Shown here: positions 37,732 through 47,216 of the stretch, piece after piece | Position numbering within the stretch: the stretch's first letter is position 1 | How the letters are laid out: every line of letters begins with the position of its first letter | Assembly: GCA_947500005.1 (NCBI GenBank) | Contig: CANMQJ010000010.1 | Location: 62,001-126,000 of the forward strand | Direction: 5' to 3' | DNA length: 64,000 nucleotides | Source: an uncultured Paracoccaceae bacterium | Lineage (GTDB): Bacteria > Pseudomonadota > Alphaproteobacteria > Rhodobacterales > Rhodobacteraceae | Program-made: the position numbers and the translations under genes | Notes under the pieces: generated by a model | Seen by the model: only the letters and a program-made list of their open reading frames with translations | Told to the model about the DNA's origin: nothing | Database searches by the model: none

Positions 37732-40358
37732 TTCAGTTTGTAGATCAGTTCCAGCGCTTCACGCGGCGAAAGGTCATCAGGAAGGATCGTGTCGAGCAGT
37801 TTCTCGACCGCCGAGGATTTGGAGGCCGGAGGTGCGGGTGGAGGCGCGGCCGAGAACAAAGGAAGATCGTCGATCAACGCCTTTTGTTTACCGCCTTCGC
37901 GTTCGGACTTCTCCAATTGGTCCAGAACGACACGGGCGCGCTCGACCACCGAGGGCGGCAGACCAGCCAGCTGCGCAACCTGCACACCATAGGACCGATC
38001 GGCGGCGCCCCGGCGCACCTCGTGCAGAAAGATCACCTCGCCCTGCCATTCCTTGACGGCGACGGTTGCGTTCTCCACGCCGTCCAGAGATCCGGCCAGC
38101 GCGGTCAATTCGTGGTAATGCGTGGCGAATAGCGCCCGACAGCGGTTCTGCGCGTGTAGATGCTCGAGCGTTGCCCAGGCAATCGAAAGCCCGTCATAGG
38201 TAGCCGTGCCGCGCCCGATCTCGTCAAGGATGACCAGCGCGCGGTCGTCAGCCTGGTTGAGGATCGCCGCAGTCTCGACCATCTCGACCATGAAGGTCGA
38301 TCGGCCGCGTGCCAGGTCATCGGATGCGCCAACGCGGCTGAAGATCTGGCTGACCAGCCCGATATGCGCGTCGTCTGCCGGGACGTAGCTGCCCATCTGG
38401 GCAAGCAGGGCAATCAAGGCGTTCTGGCGCAGGAATGTCGACTTACCGGCCATGTTGGGCCCGGTCAGCAGCCAGATCGCGGCAGACTCCTCGGCGCTGA
38501 GGTCGCAATCGTTCGCGATGAAGCTTTCCCCGCCTTTTTGGCGCAGGGCCATCTCGACCACGGGGTGACGGCCACCCTCGATGTTGAAAGCGCGCGAGCT
38601 GTCGACGCGGGGGCGGCACCAATTCTCGCCGCGTGCCAGATCGGCGAGGGCGGTAATCAGGTCAAGCTCCGCCAATCCGCGCGAGGCGGCGTTCAGACGT
38701 GCAGATTCGCCCAGAACAGCGGCTGCAAGCCTTTGGTAGAGCCGCTTTTCAATATCAAGCGCCTGGTTCCCCGCGTTCAGGATCCGCGTTTCGATCTCGC
38801 TCAGCTCAACCGTGGTGAAGCGAACCTGATTGGCCGTGGTCTGCCGGTGGATAAAGGTCTCTGACAGGGGTGGGGCCAGCATCTTGGTGGCGTGGGTCGA
38901 AGTCGTTTCGATGAAATAGCCAAGCACGTTGTTGTGCTTGATCTTCAAAGACGAGATGCCTGTGGCGTCGACGTATTTCTTTTGAAAGCCTGCGATGACG
39001 GACCGCCCCTCGTCGCGCAGGGTTCTCGCCTCGTCGAGATCCTCGTCAAAACCCGGCGCGATGAAACCGCCATCGCGTGCCAGAAGCGGTGGATCGGCGA
39101 CAAGCGCGGTATCCAGAAGAGCCAGAAGGTCATCGAACCCGGTCAGGACATGCGTCGCCTCGGCCAGAAGCGTCGGCAACTCGGCACCGGATGTCATCTC
39201 GGCAATTGTCTCGGCTTGCGACAATGCGTTGCGCACTGCCGCAAGATCGCGTGGTCCGCCACGCTCCAACGCCAATCGCGACAGGGCGCGGTCCAGATCG
39301 GGTGTCTTGCGTAACGCTTCGCGCAAATCCGATGACATCACGCCATGATCAATGCAAAACCCTATGGCTTCGTGCCGCGCCCGGATCGTGTCGAGATTGC
39401 GGGACGGGCTCGACAAGCGTTGCTCCAGCAGGCGTCCTCCGCCCGGCGTCACGGTTCGGTCGATCGCCGATAGAAGCGACCCGGCCCGCCCTCCGGACAA
39501 GGACCGCGTGAGTTCGAGGTTGCGCCGCGTCGAGGCGTCGATGTGCACGGCCTTGTCCTGCGCTTCCTTCTGAGGCGGTTGCAGCAGGGGCAGTTTGCCC
39601 TTTTGCGTGATTTCCAGGTAATCGACCAAGGCGCCCATCGCCGAAATCTCGGCGCGGGTGAATGCCCCGAAAGCATCCAGTGTTTCGACACTGTACAAGG
39701 CACAAACGCGTTTTTCGCCCGCCGTGCTGTCAAAGGCGGCCCGGCCAACCGAGGTGAGGGGAAGGCCCAGATCCTCGGCGATTGGGCGTACCGCCTCCTC
39801 GCCGCTTTTCGTCACGATCAATTCCGCCGGGGCCAATCGCGCCAGTTCGGGACTCAGCCGCTCGGGTGTGACCGCGCAGACATGAAAGGCACCGGTCGAA
39901 ATATCGGCCCAGGCGATCGCGGCCTCGTCGCGGATCTGAGCGAAACTTGCCAGGAAATTGTGCCGCCGCGCCTCGAGCAGCGAATCCTCGGTCAGCGTTC
40001 CGGGGGTCACCAGGCGCACCACGTCGCGTTTCACCACCGACTTCGAGCCGCGCTTCTTGGCCTCGGCGGGGCTTTCCATCTGCTCGCAGACCGCAACCCG
40101 GAAACCCTTGCGGATCAGCGTCAAAAGATATCCCTCGGCCGAATGCACGGGCACCCCGCACATGGGGATGTCCTCGCCCTCATGCTTGCCGCGCTTGGTC
40201 AGGGCAATGTCCAACGCCTCGGCCGCAAGGACCGCATCGTCAAAGAACATCTCGTAGAAATCGCCCATGCGATAGAACAGCAGTGCATCTGCATGGGCCT
40301 GCTTGATCTCGAGAAACTGCGCCATCATGGGCGTGACGGTGGACAAGGGCATCTCCAT
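37713..40358 (-). CDS. mutS: DNA mismatch repair protein MutS
   Basis: 881 residues. The mismatch-sensing Phe-x-Glu is in G-D-F-Y-E-M-F near residue 32, and the clamp and lever domains follow. Walker A is G-P-N-M-A-G-K-S-T near residue 634, Walker B reads L-V-I-L-D-E-I-G-R-G-T near 716, and a C-terminal tetramer/beta-clamp segment is present. Start at 40358 (M-E-M-P-L-S-T) is reasonable; Met10/Met11 are alternatives. Convergent with grpE, divergent from maeB. Confidence 0.97.
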   Translation of the reverse strand: MEMPLSTVTPMMAQFLEIKQAHADALLFYRMGDFYEMFFDDAVLAAEALDIALTKRGKHEGEDIPMCGVPVHSAEGYLLTLIRKGFRVAVCEQMESPAEAKKRGSKSVVKRDVVRLVTPGTLTEDSLLEARRHNFLASFAQIRDEAAIAWADISTGAFHVCAVTPERLSPELARLAPAELIVTKSGEEAVRPIAEDLGLPLTSVGRAAFDSTAGEKRVCALYSVETLDAFGAFTRAEISAMGALVDYLEITQKGKLPLLQPPQKEAQDKAVHIDASTRRNLELTRSLSGGRAGSLLSAIDRTVTPGGGRLLEQRLSSPSRNLDTIRARHEAIGFCIDHGVMSSDLREALRKTPDLDRALSRLALERGGPRDLAAVRNALSQAETIAEMTSGAELPTLLAEATHVLTGFDDLLALLDTALVADPPLLARDGGFIAPGFDEDLDEARTLRDEGRSVIAGFQKKYVDATGISSLKIKHNNVLGYFIETTSTHATKMLAPPLSETFIHRQTTANQVRFTTVELSEIETRILNAGNQALDIEKRLYQRLAAAVLGESARLNAASRGLAELDLITALADLARGENWCRPRVDSSRAFNIEGGRHPVVEMALRQKGGESFIANDCDLSAEESAAIWLLTGPNMAGKSTFLRQNALIALLAQMGSYVPADDAHIGLVSQIFSRVGASDDLARGRSTFMVEMVETAAILNQADDRALVILDEIGRGTATYDGLSIAWATLEHLHAQNRCRALFATHYHELTALAGSLDGVENATVAVKEWQGEVIFLHEVRRGAADRSYGVQVAQLAGLPPSVVERARVVLDQLEKSEREGGKQKALIDDLPLFSAAPPPAPPASKSSAVEKLLDTILPDDLSPREALELIYKLKEAARS

Positions 40359-40499
40359 CTGAGCCGGGGGGCGGAACCGCTGGCGACCTTACAAATCCGC
40401 CCGCTGCGACGAAAGGCGAAAACGCATGAGAGTTGAGGCAGGCCATCCCCTGCGCTATGACGCCTCAGCCCCGCCTCGAACTGACATGCCGGAGACCCA

Positions 40500-42758
40500 A
40501 TGCCCAAAGCCAAAATCACCAAGGAAGAGGCGTTGGCCTTTCACCTCGAGCCGACCCCTGGAAAGTGGGAGGTACAGGCCACGGTACCGATGACGACACA
40601 GCGGGATCTGAGCCTGGCTTATTCCCCCGGAGTGGCCGTGCCCTGCGAGGCGATCGCCGCGAATCCTGAAACGGCCTATGACTATACCAACAAGGGCAAC
40701 CTTGTGGCGGTGATCTCGAACGGGACCGCCGTGCTGGGTCTCGGCAATCTCGGCGCGCTTGGCTCCAAGCCGGTGATGGAGGGGAAGTCGGTCCTCTTCA
40801 AGCGGTTCGCCGACGTGAATTCCATCGACATCGAACTGGATACCGAGGACCCGGACGAATTCTGCCGGGCGGTAAAGCTGATGGGGCCGACATTCGGCGG
40901 CATCAACCTTGAGGACATCAAGGCGCCCGAATGTTTCATTATCGAGCAGCGCCTCAAGGAAGAGATGGATATTCCCGTCTTCCACGACGACCAGCACGGA
41001 ACGGCGGTGATCTGCGCGGCCGGGCTGATCAATGCCTTGCAGCTGAGCGGGAAGAAGATCGAGGACGTCCGGATCGTCCTGAACGGGGCAGGGGCCGCGG
41101 GCATCGCCTGTATCGAATTGCTCAAGTCGATGGGCGCGCGGCACGAGAACTGTATCGTCTGCGACACCAAGGGCGTGATCTACCAGGGCCGTACCGAGGG
41201 CATGAACCAGTGGAAATCGGCCCATGCGGTGAACACCGAACTGCGGTCGCTGGAAGAGGCGATGAAGGGGGCCGACGTGTTTCTTGGCGTTTCGGTTAAG
41301 GGCGCGGTAACGCAGGACATGGTCGCGTCGATGGCCGATAACCCCGTGATCTTCGCGATGGCGAACCCCGACCCCGAAATTACGCCCGAAGAGGCGCATG
41401 AGGTTCGCATGGATGCCATCGTGGCGACGGGGCGAAGCGATTACCCCAACCAGGTCAACAATGTCCTTGGGTTTCCATACCTGTTCCGGGGTGCGCTCGA
41501 CATCCATGCGCGGGCCATCAATGACGAGATGAAGATCGCCTGCGCCCACGCGCTGGCCCAGCTGGCGCGCGAGGATGTGCCCGATGAAGTCGCGGTGGCC
41601 TATGGCAAATCGTTGACCTTCGGGCGCGACTACATCATCCCGACCCCGTTCGACCCGCGACTGATCCATCGCATTCCGCCGGCGGTGGCCAAGGCCGGAA
41701 TGAATACCGGCGCGGCGCGGCGCCCGATCATCGACATGGAGGCTTATGAACTGAGCCTCAAGACCCGGATGGATCCGACTGCGAGCATCCTGCGCGGTCT
41801 CAGCGCGCGCGCGCGTCAGGCGCAGGCGCGGATGATCTTCGCAGAGGGCGACGACCCCCGCGTGCTGCGTGCGGCCGTCACCTACCAGCGGTCGGGTTTT
41901 GGCAAGGCTTTGGTGGTCGGTCGTCAGGACGACGTGAAGGCCAAGCTCGAAGCCGCCGGTCTTGGCGATGCCGTGCGCGAGATCGAGGTGGTCAACGCGG
42001 CCAATACCGCGCATCTCGAAACCTACAAGGATTTTCTCTACAAGCGGCTGCAGCGCAAGGGGCATGACCAGAAGGACATTCACCGCCTTGCTGCGCGTGA
42101 CAGACATGTCTTTTCCGCGCTGATGCTGGCGCATGGGCACGGCGACGGCCTGGTGACCGGGGCCACACGGAAATCGGCGCATGTGCTGGACCGGATCAAT
42201 GACGTGTTCGATGCCGATGCCGCGCATGGGGCGGCGGGGATCACCGCGCTGCTCCACAAGGGTCGGATCGTGCTGATCGGCGACACGCTTGTGCATGAAT
42301 GGCCCGATGCCGAGGACCTGGCAAATATCGCTGAACGCGCAGCCGATGTCGCCCGTCACATGGGGCTGGAGCCGCGCGTGGCTTTCGTCAGTTTTTCGAC
42401 CTTCGGCTATCCGGTGTCGGAACGCGCGGAAAAGATGCACCGCGCGCCCAAGGTTCTCGAAGCGCGCGGCGTCGATTTCGAGTTCGAGGGAGAGATGACG
42501 GTGGATGTCGCCCTGAATGCGCGCGCGCAGGAGGCCTATCCCTTTTCGCGCCTGACCGGCCCGGCGAACATCCTGATCGTTCCGGCCCGCCACTCTGCCT
42601 CGATCTCCGTCAAGCTGATGCAGGAGATGGGCGGCGCCAATGTCGTCGGGCCGATCCTGACGGGCCTCGGCAAGGCGATCCAGATCTGCTCGACTGTCTC
42701 GACAGCAAACGACATCCTCAACATGGCCGTTCTCGCGGCCAGCGATATTGGCGGCTGA
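40500..42758 (+). CDS. maeB: NADP-dependent malic enzyme with phosphotransacetylase-like domain
   Basis: 752 residues. The N-terminal malic enzyme (about 1-430) has S-Y/A-Y-S-P-G-V-A-V-P near residue 40, F-H-D-D-Q-H-G-T near residue 160 and N-G-A-G-A-A-G-I (dinucleotide loop) near residue 196. The C-terminal 320 residues resemble phosphate acetyltransferase, with G-L-S-A-R-A-R near residue 437, and act as an acetyl-CoA-sensing regulatory domain. It converts malate to pyruvate plus CO2. RBS GGAG is upstream of ATG 40500. The stop is 1 nt before the next gene. Confidence 0.95.
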   Translation: MPKAKITKEEALAFHLEPTPGKWEVQATVPMTTQRDLSLAYSPGVAVPCEAIAANPETAYDYTNKGNLVAVISNGTAVLGLGNLGALGSKPVMEGKSVLFKRFADVNSIDIELDTEDPDEFCRAVKLMGPTFGGINLEDIKAPECFIIEQRLKEEMDIPVFHDDQHGTAVICAAGLINALQLSGKKIEDVRIVLNGAGAAGIACIELLKSMGARHENCIVCDTKGVIYQGRTEGMNQWKSAHAVNTELRSLEEAMKGADVFLGVSVKGAVTQDMVASMADNPVIFAMANPDPEITPEEAHEVRMDAIVATGRSDYPNQVNNVLGFPYLFRGALDIHARAINDEMKIACAHALAQLAREDVPDEVAVAYGKSLTFGRDYIIPTPFDPRLIHRIPPAVAKAGMNTGAARRPIIDMEAYELSLKTRMDPTASILRGLSARARQAQARMIFAEGDDPRVLRAAVTYQRSGFGKALVVGRQDDVKAKLEAAGLGDAVREIEVVNAANTAHLETYKDFLYKRLQRKGHDQKDIHRLAARDRHVFSALMLAHGHGDGLVTGATRKSAHVLDRINDVFDADAAHGAAGITALLHKGRIVLIGDTLVHEWPDAEDLANIAERAADVARHMGLEPRVAFVSFSTFGYPVSERAEKMHRAPKVLEARGVDFEFEGEMTVDVALNARAQEAYPFSRLTGPANILIVPARHSASISVKLMQEMGGANVVGPILTGLGKAIQICSTVSTANDILNMAVLAASDIGG

Positions 42759-42759
42759 C

Positions 42760-43635
42760 ATGGCGATCTGGAATCTGGGATCGATCAATGCCGACATGGT
42801 TTATTCGGTCCCGCACCTGCCGGCGGCTGGCGAGACCCTGGCGGCGCAAGATCTGGCCCGGTTCCTGGGTGGCAAGGGCGCCAACATGTCCGTCGCCGCC
42901 GCCCGCGCGGCGGCCCATGTGCGCCATGTCGGGGCCGTTGGGCGCGACGGTACCTGGGCGGTGGACCGGTTGATGGAATACGGCGTGGACACCCGCCATA
43001 TCGCGGTCATCGACGTACCGACTGGCCATGCCATTATCGCTGTGGAACCTGGAGGAGAGAACCAGATCCTTCTCTATCCCGGGGCGAATCGCGCTCTTTC
43101 GATCGACCTGTTGACAGCGGCCCTCTCGGCTGCGCGGCCGGGCGACACGTTGGTGTTTCAGAACGAAACGAATCTTCAGCTTGAAGCCGCTGGTTTGGGG
43201 CGCGAACTGGATCTGCGGGTCGTCTATGCGGCCGCGCCCTTTGAGGCCGAGGCGGTTCAGGCCGTGTTGCCGCATCTCGATCTTCTGATCCTCAATGCCG
43301 TCGAAGCTGAACAGCTTCAAAAGGAGACCGGACTATCGCCCGACGCCTTGCCCGTCGCCGAGGTCATCGTTACGCTGGGCGCCGAGGGTGCTCGGTACTT
43401 CGAGACTGGATCGGGACAATCTCAGCATTTCCCGGCGCACAAGGTCACGGCGGTTGATACAACTGGCGCGGGTGACACCTTTACCGGATACGTGATTGCC
43501 GGGCTCGATCGCGGGCTTCCCATGCCGCAGGCCATAGCGCAGGCCATGCGCGCAGCGGCCATCATGGTGACCCGGCATGGCACGGCGGATGTCATACCGG
43601 ATCTGAAAGACGTTCAGGATACCGTTCTGTCCTAG
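42760..43635 (+). CDS. PfkB/ribokinase family sugar kinase
   Basis: 291 residues from ATG 42760, directly after the maeB stop. The N-terminal G-S-I-N-A-D and the G-G-K-G-A-N segment near residue 39-44 match ribokinase signature 1, and the catalytic D-T-T-G-A-G-D-T-F-T-G near residue 233-243 is signature 2 with the base Asp. It is shorter than E. coli RbsK (309). The substrate is likely ribose or a nucleoside/sugar, unproven. Its stop overlaps msrA's by 4 nt in convergent orientation. Confidence 0.88.
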   Translation: MAIWNLGSINADMVYSVPHLPAAGETLAAQDLARFLGGKGANMSVAAARAAAHVRHVGAVGRDGTWAVDRLMEYGVDTRHIAVIDVPTGHAIIAVEPGGENQILLYPGANRALSIDLLTAALSAARPGDTLVFQNETNLQLEAAGLGRELDLRVVYAAAPFEAEAVQAVLPHLDLLILNAVEAEQLQKETGLSPDALPVAEVIVTLGAEGARYFETGSGQSQHFPAHKVTAVDTTGAGDTFTGYVIAGLDRGLPMPQAIAQAMRAAAIMVTRHGTADVIPDLKDVQDTVLS

Positions 43636-44294
43636 CTGCCGACGAAGGGGGCGTCGGAACCCCACAATTGACGCACACGCGCATCGCGCCGGCAGGCTTC
43701 CCGATACGCCTTGTAGGCTTGCGCCTGTCGTTTGGGGCCGAACCGCGTGAAGACGAGCGTACTGCCCTTGTAGTAATCCTGATGATAGTCTTCGGCGGTG
43801 TAGAACGGTCCTTTGTCCAGGATTGGCGTCACGATCTTCTGGCCCAACGCGCGTTGCGCCTCGGCCTTGGCCTGTTCGGCAAGGGCCTTTTCCTGCTGGT
43901 CAGAGACGAAAATCGCCGTGCGATAGCTGTTTCCCCGATCGCAGAACTGGCCGCCCGGGTCAGTGGGATCGACCGAGCGAAAGAACAGGTCCAGAAGTTT
44001 CGCGCGCGAAACCTTTGCGGGATCGAACCGGATCTCTACCGCTTCGTAATGCCCGGTGCCACCGCGGGTGACGTCCTTGTAGGTCGGGTTCTCGACCGTG
44101 CCACCGGTATATCCCGACACGACCTCCTTCACCCCGCGAACGGATTCGAAATCGGCCTCGACGCACCAGAAACAGCCTCCGGCGACCGTCAGCACTTCTG
44201 TTTGCGCGGCCGACGCTGGCTGACAGCGGACTACGGCCGTGAGCGAAATCAGAACGAATAGCGCGATTGGTTTGACGTTGTCTGCCCATGTCAT
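43632..44294 (-). CDS. msrA: Peptide-methionine (S)-S-oxide reductase MsrA, exported form
   Basis: 220 residues. The N-terminal ~30 residues form a signal peptide (hydrophobic core A-L-F-V-L-I-S-L-T-A-V-V, then P-A-S-A-A-Q). The catalytic G-G-C-F-W-C is near residue 40, with V-S-G-Y-T-G-G and H-Y-E-A-V-E following. It reduces Met-S-sulfoxide in exported proteins. I see no clear C-terminal resolving Cys beyond the active-site pair, so the thiol relay is uncertain. Confidence 0.93.
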   Translation of the reverse strand: MTWADNVKPIALFVLISLTAVVRCQPASAAQTEVLTVAGGCFWCVEADFESVRGVKEVVSGYTGGTVENPTYKDVTRGGTGHYEAVEIRFDPAKVSRAKLLDLFFRSVDPTDPGGQFCDRGNSYRTAIFVSDQQEKALAEQAKAEAQRALGQKIVTPILDKGPFYTAEDYHQDYYKGSTLVFTRFGPKRQAQAYKAYREACRRDARVRQLWGSDAPFVGS

Positions 44295-44465
44295 CTGAAG
44301 CTCCTTTCCCGCAACCTGCCAGGGGTTTCTCTGCCAAAGCCTGCCAAGGGCACCCGAGTCTCACAAGCCACTGTCATCCAATGTCACGCGCTGGTGATGG
44401 GTGTTTATCTGCTTGGCCCGGCACAATCTCCGGACTAGCGTGCGCGAAAATACGGGGAGAAACTC

Positions 44466-45188
44466 ATGAAGATCGCGATGTGGTCGGGGCCGCGCAACCT
44501 GTCGACCGCCATGATGTACAGCTTCGGCGCACGCACGGATTGTGCCGTTATCGACGAGCCGTTCTATGCCGCCTATCTCGCGATGACGGGGCTGGAGCAT
44601 CCCATGCGCGAGGAGATCCTGGCCGCGCAGCCCCAGGATCCCGCGAAGGTCGCTGCGCAGCTTGCTGGACCAAACCCGGGTGCCAGGCCCTTCTGGTACC
44701 AGAAACACATGACCCAGCACATGATTCCCGGTGTTCCGCGCGACTGGATGCGCGGGGCGGTGAACGTGTTTCTCATCCGCCATCCCGCCCGCGTTATCGC
44801 AAGCTATGGCGCGAAGCGCGAGAACCCCACACTGGACGATATCGGGTTTTGGCAGCAGGCAGACCTGTTCGATGAGGTCGAAAGCTGGGGCGGAGATCCC
44901 GTCGTGATCGACAGCCACGATATTCGGGAGAACCCCGCTGTCATGCTTGAGATGCTTTGCGACCGGATCGGGGTGCCTTGGTCGCCCAGGATGCTCCACT
45001 GGCCCAAGGGCGGGCATCCGGATGACGGAGTCTGGGCCGCGCATTGGTACGGGTCTGTCTGGAATTCCACCGGTTTCGCAGGTCCCGAAGGCGATCTGCC
45101 CGAGGTGTCCGATGCGCTGCGGCCCGTTCTTGATGCGGCCATGCCCCACTACAAGAAAATGCGCGCGCACCGCCTGATTCCGGGCTGA
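44466..45188 (+). CDS. Sulfotransferase-like P-loop protein
   Basis: 240 residues. W-S-G-P-R-N-L-S-T-A-M at 6-16 resembles the 5'-phosphosulfate loop of PAPS-dependent sulfotransferases, and V-F-L-I-R-H-P-A-R-V-I-A-S-Y near residue 99-112 resembles the 3'-phosphate site (R-x-P-x-x-x-x-x-S). Such proteins are often listed as sulfotransferase-family or, misleadingly, aminotransferase-like. No signal peptide. An acceptor cannot be inferred. Monocistronic, divergent from msrA (171 bp gap). Confidence 0.75.
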   Translation: MKIAMWSGPRNLSTAMMYSFGARTDCAVIDEPFYAAYLAMTGLEHPMREEILAAQPQDPAKVAAQLAGPNPGARPFWYQKHMTQHMIPGVPRDWMRGAVNVFLIRHPARVIASYGAKRENPTLDDIGFWQQADLFDEVESWGGDPVVIDSHDIRENPAVMLEMLCDRIGVPWSPRMLHWPKGGHPDDGVWAAHWYGSVWNSTGFAGPEGDLPEVSDALRPVLDAAMPHYKKMRAHRLIPG

Positions 45189-45333
45189 GGTTCCCCGGAC
45201 CGCGTCATGCAATTCTGCCATATTTCCCCAAAATCGCCTTGAGGGGGATAACCCGATGGTTGCATGACAGGAGCCATCGGCGTCAAAATGCCATCAAAGC
45301 GCTGTGGAAACAGCACGTTCGAGCAGGACAACA
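45189..45333. promoter_or_regulatory. Upstream region of the Hint gene with spaced 9-bp inverted repeat
   Basis: GTCATGCAA at 45204-45212 and its exact reverse complement TTGCATGAC at 45260-45268 are separated by 47 nt, a possible pair of operator half-sites or a looping operator for the Hint/acyltransferase operon. No convincing -35/-10 was found. Confidence 0.4.
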
Positions 45334-46293
45334 ATGGGCTACAATATCAGCGATGTCGGGGGCGAAACCTCCGGCGGAATCGATGTATGGGAAGCGACCC
45401 TGGACCTGAACCTTTCGAGGGCGACTACGGTCAGCGGTGATTTCGACGTGGTCTTCACCTTGGGTGGTGGCGGATCGTCCGGGGAGGCCACTGGCGGATA
45501 CAGCTTCTCGGGATTGTCGAATCCGAGCCTTGGGTCGTTGTCGTCAAATTCGACGACTGGCGAGTACACCTTCACGGCGGACTGGAGCGCGATCCTTGCG
45601 ACCGGAAGCGATCAGGTCGTCAGCTTTACGGTCACCGGGACGAGCGGCGGAAACTCCGACACGGATACGGTGAACATCAACCTTCTGATCTGCGTGACCC
45701 GCGGTACGCACATCGAAACGATCCGTGGTCAGGTTCCGGTCGAAGATCTTGCTATTGGCGATCTGGTTGTCACGCTCGACGGTGCGCCGGAACCCGTCCG
45801 CTGGATCGGCGCGCGCAGGGTAAGTGCGGCGGAACTTCTGGCCGATCCGTCCAAGCGGCCGATCCGCTTCGAGGTCGGCGCGCTCGGCCCCGGTCGTCCG
45901 TCCAGGGCTCTTAGCGTCTCGCAGCAGCACCGCATGTATCTTGCAGATTGGCGGGCGCAGCTTTTGTTCGGCGAGGATCAGGTCCTGCTTCCCGCCAAGA
46001 GCCTGATCAATGACAGCACGATCCGAAGGGACGACTCGGTGACGGATGTCGAGTATTTCCACATTCTGTTCGATACGCACCAGATCATCTTCACCGACGG
46101 CGCCCCGACGGAGAGTTTCCATCCCGGGGCCTACACGCTGAACGAACTCGATCCGGCCGCACGGGCGGAACTGTTGGAAATGTTCCCCGAACTGGAACGG
46201 GACGACGGCTATGGCGATACCGCGCGCGCAGCGCTTCGGCCCTGGGAGGCCGAGTTGCTGGGCGAAGCGGCAGTCCCCGAGATTTCGGCATGA
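45334..46293 (+). CDS. Hint-domain protein with N-terminal beta-rich region
   Basis: 319 residues from ATG 45334 (AGGA upstream). Residues 1-118 are Gly/Ser/Thr-rich and beta-like (Ig/cadherin-type by eye) without a classical signal peptide. Residues ~120-265 are a Hint (hedgehog/intein) module of the bacterial Hint_2 type: Cys120 starts C-V-T-R-G-T-H-I-E-T, followed by V-E-D-L-A-I-G-D-L-V-V-T and V-R-W-I-G, and ends with H-I-L-F-D-T-H-Q-I-I. Hint domains can cleave at the N-side of the Cys. The gene overlaps an HlyC-like acyltransferase by 4 nt. Secretion and substrate are unknown; no RTX nonapeptides are present. Confidence 0.85.
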   Translation: MGYNISDVGGETSGGIDVWEATLDLNLSRATTVSGDFDVVFTLGGGGSSGEATGGYSFSGLSNPSLGSLSSNSTTGEYTFTADWSAILATGSDQVVSFTVTGTSGGNSDTDTVNINLLICVTRGTHIETIRGQVPVEDLAIGDLVVTLDGAPEPVRWIGARRVSAAELLADPSKRPIRFEVGALGPGRPSRALSVSQQHRMYLADWRAQLLFGEDQVLLPAKSLINDSTIRRDDSVTDVEYFHILFDTHQIIFTDGAPTESFHPGAYTLNELDPAARAELLEMFPELERDDGYGDTARAALRPWEAELLGEAAVPEISA

Positions 46294-46808
46294 GCCGCCT
46301 TGTCGACAGTGAGGGGCGGCCTCTGCCCGATGTCGAAGTACCCTCTCCCGAAAAGCTGCGAATCTACGGCGATATGAGCTTTCTGGCTTTCCGCAGTCAC
46401 CGGCACACCCGGATGAGCGTCGGGCAGCTTCGAAATTATCTGGAACCGGCCATCGAATTCGGGCAATTTCGCGTGTTCCGCTTCGACGATGTGCCGCGTG
46501 CGATGATCACTTGGGCCTATATGGGGCCGGGCAGCGCCGGTAAACTGATCAGGGGTGAACCCCTGGAACCCGCCGACTGGCGCTCGGGGCCGGATCTGTG
46601 GGTGATCGACCTGATCGCGCCCTACCGGCGGCTGACGGGGCAGCTGGTGCGCTGGATGATGGTGCGCGGCAATTTCGCCGAACGGGAGTTCTGGTTCCGA
46701 CGCGTGGGCGACGCCAACGAGACGCGGCGCATCGTTCACATAGATTTCGAAGCCGAGAAGCTGTCCCGTATCTATTCCACGGAGGAATTCCTCAAAACGC
46801 TGGGCTAG
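46290..46808 (+). CDS. HlyC/CyaC-like toxin-activating lysine acyltransferase
   Basis: 172 residues, the size of E. coli HlyC (170). The alignment by eye places His39 (R-S-H-R-H) at HlyC His23 and Asp107 (V-I-D-L-I-A-P-Y) at HlyC Asp92, both catalytic. P-A-I-E-F-G-Q-F and W-A-Y also match. These GNAT-like enzymes transfer fatty acyl groups from acyl-ACP to lysines of RTX toxins. No RTX toxin gene is beside it; the partner is the Hint-domain gene whose stop it overlaps (ATGA). The true acceptor is open. Convergent with DUF1810 by 4 nt. Confidence 0.85.
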   Translation: MSRLVDSEGRPLPDVEVPSPEKLRIYGDMSFLAFRSHRHTRMSVGQLRNYLEPAIEFGQFRVFRFDDVPRAMITWAYMGPGSAGKLIRGEPLEPADWRSGPDLWVIDLIAPYRRLTGQLVRWMMVRGNFAEREFWFRRVGDANETRRIVHIDFEAEKLSRIYSTEEFLKTLG

Positions 46809-47215
46809 TCGATCTCCGCCAGGGTCAGCGGACAGCGTTCTCCGCCGTAGAAACTGTCCAGAACTTCGGAAAAGACTTGGGGTGCCCCTGGAACCGCTTC
46901 GAACAATGTCATCGAAGAGCGAAGTTTCATGGCATCCACGCCGCCCAGAATGCTTTCGGCTGACTCGCCAGAATGCGACAGCATGAGCCGGCTTGCCTGC
47001 GTCAGTCTCTCCCGCAAGACCGGATGCGCCAGGTAGGCAGCGGCGGCGTCAACATCGTCCAGCCCATAGCGCTTGGCCGTGCCCGAGCGCCCCAGGGCCG
47101 AGAGTTGCGGAAAGACGAACCACATCCAGTGAGTCGTCTTGCGTCCTTGCTCAAGCTCGGACAGGACCGCGGGCCAGACGCGGTCCTGTGCCGACAGGAA
47201 CAGATCGGCGTCCAC
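46805..47215 (-). CDS. DUF1810 family protein
   Basis: 136 residues, full-length for DUF1810. The hallmark G-R-K-T-T-H-W-M-W-F-V-F-P-Q-L is near residue 24-38, then A-K-R-Y-G-L near residue 47. Function is not established; the fold is helical and conserved in many bacteria. It begins with GTG at 47215, two bases after the argG stop, so it is probably the second cistron of an argG operon. Confidence 0.88.
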   Translation of the reverse strand: MDADLFLSAQDRVWPAVLSELEQGRKTTHWMWFVFPQLSALGRSGTAKRYGLDDVDAAAAYLAHPVLRERLTQASRLMLSHSGESAESILGGVDAMKLRSSMTLFEAVPGAPQVFSEVLDSFYGGERCPLTLAEID

Positions 47216-47216
47216 C

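Noticed and set aside
40455..42797. 780-codon open frame on (-) opposite maeB
   Set aside because: Mirrors maeB almost end to end; no recognisable domain. High-GC antisense artefact.
44466..45188. Branched-chain aminotransferase-like annotation for this gene
   Set aside because: Its PAPS-like P-loop and R-H-P-A-R motif fit a sulfotransferase; no PLP-binding Lys context is present.
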